Position numbers and translations under genes: made by a program. Below the pieces are notes generated by a model. The model saw nothing but the letters and a program-made list of their open reading frames with translations, did not search any database and was not told where the DNA came from. A DNA stretch of 15,314 bases. Origin: JAKBCQ01 sp021807585. Lineage in GTDB: Bacteria; Planctomycetota; Planctomycetia; Isosphaerales; Isosphaeraceae. The DNA lies in contig DAHWFG010000158.1 of the NCBI GenBank assembly GCA_027325115.1, forward strand, positions 1 to 15,314. The letters run 5' to 3'. Positions 5,214-14,562 of this stretch are shown piece by piece; the stretch's first letter is position 1; every line of letters starts with the position of its first letter.

Positions 5214-8200
5214 TTACGCCTTGATCCTCTTGGAATTCGCGCTTTCGTCGCCGGCAGCTTGATCGCAAGCGTTGCGGTACGCCACGGCGCGATCGGCGCC
5301 GAAGCAGCCGGTTCGCAGTTTATAATCGTCGATCGCCACATCGAGAAACGCCTGGAATTCCGCGGTCGAAACGTCGGCGAGCGAATGACACGCAAACGCG
5401 ACCTCTTGAAGGTTGGTTCCCGCGGGGCGAACCGAAACCCGCTCCTCGACGCTCGCGACCGGAGGACGGCATTTGTAAAATGGCTCGAGCCCAAACCGAT
5501 CGGCTAACGACCGCGGATCAGAAATCTTTTTATGTAAATAAAAGCGAACCTTAACAATCCATTCGCTCCCCGTGCCGAATTCGAGGAAAATCGGCGATCT
5601 TTCTTCATTATATGTGACGCGAACAATCGTTTGGTTCGACCAATCGACCAAGAAATCGCCCGCCTCGGTCACGTAATCGACGATTCGCGTGATGATCGCT
5701 CCGTCCCACCGAGCCGGTTTGCCGTTGCGTCCCGTGCGATCGATCGTGTGCCACCGGCGACCGTTCGAACGCCACGGCGGCGGTGCGTTTGGAACAAGGG
5801 GAATTCCGCCGCTTTTGAGATCGACGAGATTCTTCGATCCATGTCGGTTCGAATATTCCTGCCTCATCTCGCTCGTTGGCGTCGACTCCGAGAACGGGTT
5901 GAAAACGGGTCTGGCTGCACGCGGATCGCGTTTCAGCACGTCGCGGAGAATCGTCCCCGTGATGCTCGCTGGATTCGCTGCGACCTCCTCTGGAGAGCCC
6001 GTCGCGACGACCTCTCCCCCCGCTCCCCCCGCCTCGGGACCGAGATCGACAATCCAATCCGCCGATTTGATGACATCGAGATTGTGTTCGATGACGACGA
6101 CCGTATTCCCCAGATCGGCGAGCCTGTGCAATACCGCGAGCAACTTCCGCGTGTCGTCGATGTGCAAACCCGTCGTCGGCTCGTCCAAAATATAAAGCGT
6201 TTTACCCGTATCGGGCCGCGCCAGCTCGGCCGCGAGCTTCACCCGCTGCGCCTCGCCTCCCGATAACGTCGGCGACGGTTGACCCAAACAAACATATCCC
6301 AATCCCACATCGCGCAAGGTCGATAAAATCTTGACGATCCGAGGAATCACTTCAAACAACTCGAGAGCCGCGTCGACCGTCATCTCGAGCACGTCCGCGA
6401 TCGATTTCCCCCGATATAAGATCGCGAGGGTGTCGGCGGTGTAACGCTTTCCCTGACACACCTCGCAAACGACCCAGACGTCGGGGAGAAAATGCATCTC
6501 GATCTTTTTCTGCCCCTCGCCCTCGCACGCCTCGCACCGTCCTCCCTGCTGATTGAAGCTAAATCGGCGTGTCGTGTAACCCTTCACGCGCGACTCGGGA
6601 ACTTTGGCGAACAATTCGCGAATCAAATCAAAAAGACCGGTATATGTCGCCGGATTGGAATTCGGCGTCGAGCCGATCGGCGATTGATCCACGCTGATGA
6701 CTTTATTGATAAAATGCTCTCCCGTGATCGCCTGGTGCGAACCGGGAACGACCTTGGCGAGATGCAATCGCGCCGCGAGCGCCTTCCATAACACGTCCTC
6801 GACGAGCGAACTCTTTCCCGAACCGCTCACTCCGGTGACGACCGTGAGCGCGCCGATCGGAAAACGGACTGTGATATTTTTTAGATTATTATGTGTGGCG
6901 CCTTTGACGACGAGCGCCTTCTCGTCGGTCGGCCTCCGGTCGATCGGTACGGGAATCGACTCTTTCCCGGCGAGATAACGCCCGGTAAGCGAAGTTTCAA
7001 TTGTTTTCACATCCCCGGGCCGCGCCGCCGCGGTGATCTCGCCCCCAAAAGCTCCCGCGGCGGGACCGAAATCGATCAAGAAATCGGCGGCTTCGATCAC
7101 GTCGCGATCGTGCTCGACGACGACGAGCGTGTTGCCGAGATCGCGCAGCCGTTTGAGAGCCGCGAGAAGCCGCGCGTTATCGCGAGGATGAAGCCCGATC
7201 GTCGGTTCGTCGAGAACGTAAAGAACCCCCGAGAGCCCGCTGCCGATCTGGCTCGCGAGCCGAATCCGCTGCGCCTCGCCCCCCGATAACGTCGGCGTCG
7301 ATCGACTCAACGTCAAATATTCAAGCCCCACCTCGACCAGAAACGTCAACCGATCGACGACCTCGCGGATCAAATCCCCCGCGATCCGTCGCTCGTCTCC
7401 TTGGATATCAAGAATCTTGAAATAATCGAGCGCGCGATCAAGCGGCCATCCACAAATTTGATCAATCGTATATCCGTGGAACCTCGCCGCCGACGCGTCG
7501 TCGCGGAGCCGAGTCCCCATGCAGCCCGTGCATTCAACCTCGCCCACCATGCCGTGGAGCCGATTGCGGTACGTGTAGGAAACCCGACCGGCCTCCTCGA
7601 TCGCCGGGAACAATCCCTTATACTGAAATGCGAATGCGGGCCAGGACGATCCCGCGGCGACTTGAACTTTAAGGTTCGCCACGCCGTAAAGAATCGCACG
7701 CCGATGCGCTCCCGAAAGATCGCGATAGGGTGCGTCAAGGTCGATCCCCGTCGCCTCGGCGAACGCCGCGATCATCGCGCGAAACTGCGCGTTCCGATCG
7801 TTGAGTTCAGGCCAGCACGTAATTGCGCCTTGATTTAAACTGCGCGATGGATCGGGGATGAGCGACGCGGGATCGGCGCCCGTCCGCACGCCGATGCCGA
7901 GACAATCGGGACACCATCCGATCGGGCTGTTGAACGAAAAGTGATGCGGGGAAAGCTCCTCGAAATCGCGGCGACAATGGTCGCACGAGCGATGCCGCGT
8001 GAACCGCGAGACGTCCCAGTGCGACTCGTCGGCGGGGTCTCCCACCCGCGCCACGTGCGCCACTCCCTTTCCCAGATCGAGCGCGGCTTCGATCGAATCG
8101 GCGAGCCTCGAACGCGTTGATCGTCGTACGATCGCGCGATCGACGATCACTTCGATTCCGTGTCCCAGGTTACGCGTCTTCCGCGGCGCCTTGTCGACAT

Positions 8201-11200
8201 CATAGGTGATCCCGTCGACCCTCACCCGCGTAAAACCCGACGCCCTGAGTTCGTCGAAAAGCTCGTGATATTCCATGCCGTCGCGCAATTCGACCGGCGC
8301 CATCACATAAACACGCGTTTCCTCGGGTAGATGAAGAACCTTCTCCACAATCTCGTCGGTCGTCCGCGCCGCGATCTCGATCCCGCACCGCGGACAATGC
8401 CCCCGACCCAATCGCGCCATAAGAATTCTTAAATAATCATATATTTCCGTAACGGTTCCGACGGTCGATCGCGGGCTGTGCGACGTCGTTTTTTGTTCGA
8501 TGCAGATCGCCGGAGAAAGCCCGGTGATTCGTTCGACCTTCGGTTTGGGAAGCGGAGCGAGAAATTGCCGGGCGTAGCTCGAAAGGCTTTCGACATAGCG
8601 ACGCTGCCCCTCGGCGTAAAGCGTGTCGATCGCGAGCGACGATTTCCCCGAACCGCTCGGCCCGGCGCAAACCGTCAACGACCGCCGCGGAATGTCGACG
8701 TCGACCCCCTTCAAGTTGTTCTGTCGTGCGCCTTGAATCGATATTTCTTTAAGCGATGGATCATTAATGACTGAATGATTCTTCGTATGTTTGTTCTTGG
8801 GGATTTTCGTCGCTTTCGCCTGCTTCCGTTTCGTTCCCCGGGCGGCCGAGAGAACCGACCGAAGCGCACGCCCGGTGCGGCTTTCTTCGATCTCGACGAC
8901 GTCCTCGGGGGTTCCCTGGGCGACGATCAACCCTCCGCGTTCACCCCCTTCGGGACCGAGATCGATGATCCAATCCGCGGTCTTGATCACATCGAGATTG
9001 TGCTCGACGACGACGACCGTGTTCCCCTGCTCGGTAAATCCGCGGAGAACGTCGATCAATTTCCCCACGTCGGCGAAATGAAGACCCGTCGTCGGTTCAT
9101 CAAGGATATAAAGCGTTTTACCGGTTCCCCGTTTCACGAGTTCGCGCGCCAGTTTGATCCGTTGCGCCTCGCCTCCCGAGAGCGTCGGCGAAGGCTGGCC
9201 GAGCTTGATGTAATCGAGCCCCACGTCGTGCAGCGTGCGCAACATCGACGCGATCCGGGGGACATTCGAAAAATGATCCAAAGCCTCTTGTACGTCCATG
9301 TTCAGCACGTCGTTAATACTTTTCCCTTTAAAACGAACATGCAGAGTCTCGCGATTGAACCGCCGCCCCTCGCACACGGGGCACGTCACCCAGACGTCCG
9401 CCAGGAAATCCATCTCGAGCTTGTTCGACCCGTTTCCCTGGCACGCCTCGCATCGGCCCCCCTCGACGTTGAAGCTGAACCGACCCGCCTGATAGCCGCG
9501 GGTCTTGGCGTCGGGAAGCTCGGTGTAAAGATTTCGGATCAGATCAAATAACTTGGTGTATGTCGAAGGATTGGAGCGCGGCGTCCGACCGATCGGAGAT
9601 TGATCGATGTCGATGATCTTATCAAGCAAATCGACCCCATCGATCCGATCGTGCGCTCCCGGCTCGCTCTCGGCGCCGTTGAGATCGCGAGCCAGCGCAT
9701 CGCGCAAAATATCGGTCACAAGCGAACTCTTGCCCGATCCGCTCACCCCCGTTACACAAACAAGTAATCCTAATGGAATATCAACATCAATGTTTTTTAA
9801 ATTATGATGCCGCGCGCCGACAATCGTCAGCTTGCGATCCCCCTCGGGCTTGCGAACCTTGGGGATCGCGATCTTGAGATCCCCCGAAAGATAACGCCCC
9901 GTCAGGCTCCGCGGTTCGGCGGCGATCTCGGCGAGCGTCCCCGACGCGACGACCTCTCCCCCCTTCACACCAGGCCCAGGTCCAAAATCGACGAGATGAT
10001 CCGCCGCACGCATCGTCTCCTCGTCGTGCTCGACCACGACGACCGTATTCCCCAAATCGCGCAATCGCTTAAGCGTATTTAATAAACGTTCATTATCTCG
10101 CGGGTGCAAACCGATCGAAGGTTCGTCAAGAATGTATAATACGCCCACGAGCCCCGCGCCCACCTGCCCCGCCAGCCTGATCCGTTGCGCCTCGCCTCCC
10201 GACAACGTCGGCGCGGGACGATCGAGTGACAAATAATCGAGCCCCACGTCGATCAAAAACCCCGTCCTCGTCCGTAACTCCTTGAGCAATTCCTCGGCGA
10301 TGAGCGCCGCGGTCGAATCCAAAGGCGCGGGTATTTCACTCGGATCGAGCTCGTGATTCTCGGTCGGCTTTCCCGCGAGCGCCGCGAGAAAATGCGCGAA
10401 CTTGGCGATCGGCCACGCCGAGATCGCGGGCAACGTCATACCCCCCACGCGTGTGGCTCGTGCCCGCGCGTTCAGCCTCGACCCCCCGCAATCGACGCAC
10501 CCCCCGCTTCGCATGTACTTTTCCAAAGCGGACCGACGCGGCCCTTTTGATGCGTTCAAGTATTGATTCATCAGGTCGGTCGAGACCCCCTCCCAACGGT
10601 CGGTATGAGACCAACCCCCTTTACCTCCATGAAAATGATAAACAATGGTACGATCCCCCGTTCCGTTGAGAATCGCGTCCTGGATCGGCTTCGGCAACAC
10701 TTTCCAGGGAGTTTTAAGCAGCTTCTTCGCGTCGACGCCGCCGGGATCGGCCGCGAGGTTCTTCGCCAGTCCCTCGAAGATGTGTTTACGCCACTTGCCG
10801 AACTCGGATACCGGACCGAGCGGAGCGATCGCCCCCTCCCAGATCGATCGATCGGGATCGGGAATAAGCATATCAGGATCAAAACTGTAGCTGATTCCCA
10901 GGCCGAGGCACTTCGTGCACATCCCCCGCGGACTGTTGAAGCTGTACAACTGAGGGCTCGGCTCGTCGAAGCCGATTCCGCATGACACACACGCGAAACG
11001 CGACGACAGCATCAAATCGTCGGCGCCCTCCACCGCGACGATCACCGCGCCGTCGCCGAGCTTGAGCCCCGTCTCGATCGCCTCCGAAAGCCGCGCTTTC
11101 GCATCGGGATCGACCTTCAGTCGATCGATCACCACGTCGATATCGTGCTGCACGTTTCGCGCAAGCCGCGGAGGATCGCTCAAATCGACGATCCGGCCGT

Positions 11201-11744
11201 CGACCCGCGCCCGCACGAACCCCCCTCGCGCAAGCGATGCAAACACATCCTTGTATTCTCCCTTCTGACCCCGAGCGATCGGCGCGAGGATCGAGAATTT
11301 GGCGCCGAGCTCGAGATCGAAAACCCGCTCCGCAATCTCCTCACGCGATAACGCCGCGACCGGACGATCGCATTGAGGGCATCGATTTTCGCCGACCCGT
11401 GCATACAACACGCGCAAAAAATCGTTGATCTCCGTGATCGTCCCCACCGTGCTCCGCGGATTGTTTCCCCCTGTCTTCTGCTGGATCGCGATCGACGGAC
11501 TGAGACCGTCGATCCGATCGACGTCGGGCTTGGGAAGCTTGCCGAGAAATTGCCTGGCGTAACTCGAAAGGCTCTCGACATAACGCCTTTGCCCCTCGGC
11601 GTAAAGCGTATCGAACGCGAGCGAACTCTTCCCCGATCCGCTCACACCCGTCATGCAGATCAGCTTCCCCCGCGGCAGCCGCAGCGATACGTCGCGCAGG
11701 TTGTGCTCGCGCGCACCTCGGATCTCAACGTCGAATCGCGACAT
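5214..11744 (-). CDS. uvrA: Tandem double-length UvrA (excinuclease ABC subunit A) with an extra C-terminal domain
   Basis: A 2176-residue damage-recognition ATPase for nucleotide excision repair, about 2.3 times the usual 940. It holds two complete UvrA units. Unit 1 (residues 1 to about 965) and unit 2 (about 1000 to 1930) each carry two ABC ATPase modules. The four Walker A motifs read GVSGSGKSS, GVSGSGKSS, GPSGSGKSS and GVSGSGKSS. The four LSGGEAQR signatures are at 10182-10205, 9159-9182, 7266-7289 and 6243-6266, each followed by a LDEP Walker B. Both units keep the CxxC zinc motifs (for example CPQC, CEAC/CPVC in unit 1; CPRC, CEAC/CEVC in unit 2) and a UvrB-binding-like region. A Lys-rich linker joins them (about 8757-8850). 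After unit 2 a tail of about 235 residues has no counterpart in ordinary UvrA. Start at the ATG at 11744, with GGGAGG eight bases upstream. Double UvrA is known from Chlamydia and planctomycetes; the two units presumably act as an intramolecular dimer. Confidence 0.97.
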   Translation of the reverse strand: MSRFDVEIRGAREHNLRDVSLRLPRGKLICMTGVSGSGKSSLAFDTLYAEGQRRYVESLSSYARQFLGKLPKPDVDRIDGLSPSIAIQQKTGGNNPRSTVGTITEINDFLRVLYARVGENRCPQCDRPVAALSREEIAERVFDLELGAKFSILAPIARGQKGEYKDVFASLARGGFVRARVDGRIVDLSDPPRLARNVQHDIDVVIDRLKVDPDAKARLSEAIETGLKLGDGAVIVAVEGADDLMLSSRFACVSCGIGFDEPSPQLYSFNSPRGMCTKCLGLGISYSFDPDMLIPDPDRSIWEGAIAPLGPVSEFGKWRKHIFEGLAKNLAADPGGVDAKKLLKTPWKVLPKPIQDAILNGTGDRTIVYHFHGGKGGWSHTDRWEGVSTDLMNQYLNASKGPRRSALEKYMRSGGCVDCGGSRLNARARATRVGGMTLPAISAWPIAKFAHFLAALAGKPTENHELDPSEIPAPLDSTAALIAEELLKELRTRTGFLIDVGLDYLSLDRPAPTLSGGEAQRIRLAGQVGAGLVGVLYILDEPSIGLHPRDNERLLNTLKRLRDLGNTVVVVEHDEETMRAADHLVDFGPGPGVKGGEVVASGTLAEIAAEPRSLTGRYLSGDLKIAIPKVRKPEGDRKLTIVGARHHNLKNIDVDIPLGLLVCVTGVSGSGKSSLVTDILRDALARDLNGAESEPGAHDRIDGVDLLDKIIDIDQSPIGRTPRSNPSTYTKLFDLIRNLYTELPDAKTRGYQAGRFSFNVEGGRCEACQGNGSNKLEMDFLADVWVTCPVCEGRRFNRETLHVRFKGKSINDVLNMDVQEALDHFSNVPRIASMLRTLHDVGLDYIKLGQPSPTLSGGEAQRIKLARELVKRGTGKTLYILDEPTTGLHFADVGKLIDVLRGFTEQGNTVVVVEHNLDVIKTADWIIDLGPEGGERGGLIVAQGTPEDVVEIEESRTGRALRSVLSAARGTKRKQAKATKIPKNKHTKNHSVINDPSLKEISIQGARQNNLKGVDVDIPRRSLTVCAGPSGSGKSSLAIDTLYAEGQRRYVESLSSYARQFLAPLPKPKVERITGLSPAICIEQKTTSHSPRSTVGTVTEIYDYLRILMARLGRGHCPRCGIEIAARTTDEIVEKVLHLPEETRVYVMAPVELRDGMEYHELFDELRASGFTRVRVDGITYDVDKAPRKTRNLGHGIEVIVDRAIVRRSTRSRLADSIEAALDLGKGVAHVARVGDPADESHWDVSRFTRHRSCDHCRRDFEELSPHHFSFNSPIGWCPDCLGIGVRTGADPASLIPDPSRSLNQGAITCWPELNDRNAQFRAMIAAFAEATGIDLDAPYRDLSGAHRRAILYGVANLKVQVAAGSSWPAFAFQYKGLFPAIEEAGRVSYTYRNRLHGMVGEVECTGCMGTRLRDDASAARFHGYTIDQICGWPLDRALDYFKILDIQGDERRIAGDLIREVVDRLTFLVEVGLEYLTLSRSTPTLSGGEAQRIRLASQIGSGLSGVLYVLDEPTIGLHPRDNARLLAALKRLRDLGNTLVVVEHDRDVIEAADFLIDFGPAAGAFGGEITAAARPGDVKTIETSLTGRYLAGKESIPVPIDRRPTDEKALVVKGATHNNLKNITVRFPIGALTVVTGVSGSGKSSLVEDVLWKALAARLHLAKVVPGSHQAITGEHFINKVISVDQSPIGSTPNSNPATYTGLFDLIRELFAKVPESRVKGYTTRRFSFNQQGGRCEACEGEGQKKIEMHFLPDVWVVCEVCQGKRYTADTLAILYRGKSIADVLEMTVDAALELFEVIPRIVKILSTLRDVGLGYVCLGQPSPTLSGGEAQRVKLAAELARPDTGKTLYILDEPTTGLHIDDTRKLLAVLHRLADLGNTVVVIEHNLDVIKSADWIVDLGPEAGGAGGEVVATGSPEEVAANPASITGTILRDVLKRDPRAARPVFNPFSESTPTSEMRQEYSNRHGSKNLVDLKSGGIPLVPNAPPPWRSNGRRWHTIDRTGRNGKPARWDGAIITRIVDYVTEAGDFLVDWSNQTIVRVTYNEERSPIFLEFGTGSEWIVKVRFYLHKKISDPRSLADRFGLEPFYKCRPPVASVEERVSVRPAGTNLQEVAFACHSLADVSTAEFQAFLDVAIDDYKLRTGCFGADRAVAYRNACDQAAGDESANSKRIKA
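5950..8751 (-). repeat. UvrA tandem duplication, unit 2 (approximate limits)
   Basis: The second UvrA-encoding half of the fused gene. It repeats the domain order of unit 1 (ATPase I with zinc motif and inserted domains, then ATPase II). The halves still resemble each other at DNA level around conserved motifs: the stretch coding DTLYAEGQRRYVESLSSYARQF at about 8570-8635 closely matches that at about 11550-11620. Elsewhere protein identity is only moderate, pointing to an old duplication. Limits are set by protein motifs and good to some tens of bases. Confidence 0.7.
8752..11744 (-). repeat. UvrA tandem duplication, unit 1 (approximate limits, includes linker)
   Basis: The first UvrA-encoding half, closest in its motifs to single-unit UvrA (first P-loop GVSGSGKSS, residues 33-41). 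Its C-terminal end runs into a basic linker (RGTKRKQAKATK and following residues) before unit 2 begins with the equivalent of the N-terminal strand, EISIQGARQNNLKGV, which parallels VEIRGAREHNLRDV at the start of unit 1. Confidence 0.7.
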
Positions 11745-11752
11745 CAAACAGA

Positions 11753-11758
11753 CCTCCC
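11753..11758 (-). promoter_or_regulatory. Strong Shine-Dalgarno of uvrA
   Basis: GGGAGG on the minus strand, eight bases before the ATG at 11744. It decides between that ATG and an in-frame TTG immediately upstream at 11747. It is the clearest ribosome-binding site in the window; most other genes here have weak ones. Confidence 0.75.
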
Positions 11759-11965
11759 GATTAGCTTGTGATTCGATTTCGCATGCGATCGATTCAAACC
11801 GCCGAGAGCGTCCCGATCCGATCCCGACTCGATCGGTCGGTTTTGCATTCGCAACGCGATCAATTCGCGACGAAACATCGACTTGGAGATAACTCGCTGA
11901 ACAATTCTAGTCATCTTTGAAAGAGTCCGTTCGAGAGGGAGCGCCGCGGGTTTTCTCGTCGCGCG

Positions 11966-14497
11966 TCATTTGGGAGCGGATTGAGGGATTTCTCCGTGAT
12001 CGAGCCATTTCGCCAGGGCGACGGGATCGAACCGAGCCGCGCTCTCGTCGGTCGGCGAGTCGTCGGCGACGAGCGCCGTGCTCGAATCGGCGAGGCGATA
12101 CGCCGCCTTGGGCCAGGAGGCGTCGAACGTCGAGCCCGGCCGCGCGATCCAAAGGGGAGCGGGGGCGACAAGAGCCGCCGCGGCCTTGAGACCGCCGAAC
12201 TGAAGAATCCCCGCCAAATCAGCCTCGGCGGGAACCGGCGATGAGCCGTCGCCGTAATCGAACCGCGCCAGATCGACAGCCGTCCGATCGATCGAGTGAA
12301 GCGCCGGCCGCGCCGCGAGCAGCGACGGCCCCGCGCCGTCGATTCCCACAAGATTGACCCGCCGAGCCCCCGAGATAAACCGAGCCCAACCCGTAACGAT
12401 CGCCAGATCCTCGATCCGATCCGCCGCAAGCGATCGATTGTACGTATCAAAATGCGCCGTATCGGGACGACGAACGACCGGATTCGACGGATCGTGCGCC
12501 TCACCCGCGAACAGCGGATCAAACCCGACGACCGTGTGACCACGCTTCAGCAACTCGCGCACTAATTCGATCGGTCCCCCGTCGCTTCCCAAAAGCCCCG
12601 CCTTCCCCCGCGAACTCGCCACGATCGTCGTATCACCCCCCGCCGATTCGGGTACATAACGAACGACCGGAATCGCGAGCCCTTCTCTTGTTTTAATAAA
12701 AATATGTTCAATTTTTATGGATAGTTTGGTTTTCGCGTCGACAAATCCCGCGTCTCGGATCGCCTCGGCTTCGATCTCGTCGGCGGCGGGGATCGTCGCG
12801 TTCACCCGAGCCTTGACGATCGACGCAATTAATTCGCGCGATCCCTCCCAGCTCGCGGCGGTGCTCGCGGGAGCAAGCTTGTCGATATCGCGCGAAACGA
12901 CCGCGATCAAAGCCTTTTCAATCTGCTCGGCGCTCTTCACGCCGATCGGCGCCGGGTTCTTCGCCGTGAAACACCACAGATCCTCGGGCTTCTCGACGAT
13001 CAGCGGAGTTTCACGCGCAGCCTCGGGAGGAGCGATCCCCGTCAACCTCGGCGCCAAAAACATGTACACCGCATTGCGGCTCGTTTGATTATAATTGTGG
13101 GGAAAATCGAACACGTCGGCGCTTAAATCAAGTCGCGATCCAATCATGTCATAAATCGAGCGAATCGTCGGGAAGGCGTTGCTCATCGTCTTCGCGGTCC
13201 AATCTCCCGTCGCTCCCACCAGCTTCATCGGCCGCGGAGCGGTGAGCGAAGCGATCTCGACGTTGTCGGTTCCCAGCCGCAAACCCGCGGCGTTCTCGCA
13301 CACACAGCCCCCCTGGAACGCGTCCGAAACCATCACCACGGGCGCCGACATCGTCACCCGGCGATCGATCGCCGTCAGCAAGAACGTTTGCGTCCCTCCC
13401 CCGGACGATCCCGTGCAGCCGACTCGCGTCGCATCGACCTCGGCGAGCGAACAGATCCAGTCGAGCGCGCGAACCCCGTTCCACGTTTGCAACGTCGGCA
13501 GGCTTAGCCCGTACCGCCGCAGCCGATCGCTCAAAAACGCGTGCCCGAACGCCTTGCTATCATTGTATCCCACCATGTCATACATGAACACGACACAACC
13601 GAGCCGCGCCCAATGGACGCAGCGCGATTGCACATCGACGTTCACGCGACCGTCGGGATAATGCCCGTGCGGACACATCATCGCCGGATAAGGGCCGGCT
13701 TTTCCCTTCGGTTTGTACAAATTACCGCATAAATAAAAATCAGGGAGCGTTTCCAATACCACGTGTTCAATCGTGTATCCATCGCGGTCGATTTTATCGA
13801 ACACCCTGGGGTTTAACGCGGTTCGCGGAAGCATGGGACGCAAGCCGAGCGAAACGAGCAAACGTTCGCGGGTTCGTTCGCTCTGCAACCGCCAAAGGTC
13901 GGCGGTCGCGGGGGGCTTGAATCGCGAGCCCTGCGCGTTCGTTCGGATCTGCGTTCGCCTGGCGTCGGGCGCGGGATCGATCGTATCAAGCCGGCCGCGG
14001 ATCCGATCGAACACGCTCGCGGGATCAAAATCGGCTTCAGTGCTCAACGCGATCGCCGCGGGAACGGCGCGATCGATCCGCTTCGCCGAATGATCCTTAA
14101 GCGCCGCAGCGTTCGACGCCTTGCCCCCGTCGTCGCCCCCTTCGGTCGCGTGTCGATCGGCGGGCTGTTCGCGGGCTGCGACGACGATCTTAAAGCGTTT
14201 CCGTTCGCCCGGTTCACACGTACCCGCGCGACGCCAGACGGGCGTCGGATCGGTCCCGGCGATTTTCGGCGAAAGAGCGATCGAACCGCGATCCGACGCC
14301 GCGGTCCATTCGATGCGACGCGGCGACCAAACCCAGATCGAGTATTCGCCCGTCCGCTCGACCTCGATCCCCTCCGCCGCGGCGCGCGGCAGATCCGACG
14401 AAGTCAGCACGATCGTATCGCCGCGCGACGACACGCCGGTGAGAAATGTCAAAAAAACGAAACATGTAAAAAACAGGGAGATCTTCAGGGTGTTCAT
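11966..14497 (-). CDS. Secreted two-domain alpha/beta hydrolase (acetylxylan-esterase-like), second domain probably inactive
   Basis: An 843-residue protein with an N-terminal signal peptide (MNTLKISLFF, then a hydrophobic stretch to about residue 22), so it is probably exported. Residues about 235-490 form an alpha/beta-hydrolase domain: LCGNLYKPKG, PHGHYPDGR, and the nucleophile elbow GSSGG with Ser about 365. A likely acid is Asp about 432 (ATGDWT) and a likely His about 467 (FPHNYN). This matches large planctomycete hydrolases often named acetylxylan esterase; the true substrate is unknown. Residues about 590-830 look like a second, diverged hydrolase fold (VASSRGKAGLLG, then VGFDPLFAGEAH), but its elbow reads GIDGAG, with Asp where Ser is expected. 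Residues 110-235 are low in conservation. The ATG at 14497 is preferred over a TTG four codons upstream because the signal peptide begins there; no Shine-Dalgarno is evident. It lies 65 bases after the M16 gene and 221 bases before uvrA. Confidence 0.83.
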   Translation of the reverse strand: MNTLKISLFFTCFVFLTFLTGVSSRGDTIVLTSSDLPRAAAEGIEVERTGEYSIWVWSPRRIEWTAASDRGSIALSPKIAGTDPTPVWRRAGTCEPGERKRFKIVVAAREQPADRHATEGGDDGGKASNAAALKDHSAKRIDRAVPAAIALSTEADFDPASVFDRIRGRLDTIDPAPDARRTQIRTNAQGSRFKPPATADLWRLQSERTRERLLVSLGLRPMLPRTALNPRVFDKIDRDGYTIEHVVLETLPDFYLCGNLYKPKGKAGPYPAMMCPHGHYPDGRVNVDVQSRCVHWARLGCVVFMYDMVGYNDSKAFGHAFLSDRLRRYGLSLPTLQTWNGVRALDWICSLAEVDATRVGCTGSSGGGTQTFLLTAIDRRVTMSAPVVMVSDAFQGGCVCENAAGLRLGTDNVEIASLTAPRPMKLVGATGDWTAKTMSNAFPTIRSIYDMIGSRLDLSADVFDFPHNYNQTSRNAVYMFLAPRLTGIAPPEAARETPLIVEKPEDLWCFTAKNPAPIGVKSAEQIEKALIAVVSRDIDKLAPASTAASWEGSRELIASIVKARVNATIPAADEIEAEAIRDAGFVDAKTKLSIKIEHIFIKTREGLAIPVVRYVPESAGGDTTIVASSRGKAGLLGSDGGPIELVRELLKRGHTVVGFDPLFAGEAHDPSNPVVRRPDTAHFDTYNRSLAADRIEDLAIVTGWARFISGARRVNLVGIDGAGPSLLAARPALHSIDRTAVDLARFDYGDGSSPVPAEADLAGILQFGGLKAAAALVAPAPLWIARPGSTFDASWPKAAYRLADSSTALVADDSPTDESAARFDPVALAKWLDHGEIPQSAPK

Positions 14498-14562
14498 GTC
14501 GGTCGTCAATGTTGGAATGATTCGGGCGTGACGTCATGATAACGGCGAACGAGCCGGATCGG

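Noticed and set aside
11745..11965. Possible LexA/SOS box upstream of uvrA
   Set aside because: The 221-base gap was read for GAAC-N4-GTTC and CTGT-N8-ACAG patterns and only partial matches such as GAATTGTTC were seen. No confident -35/-10 pair was found either.
14529..14536. TGACGTCA palindrome between the M16 gene and the hydrolase
   Set aside because: An eight-base palindrome alone is expected by chance in DNA of this composition, and no bacterial operator of this form is supported by the context.
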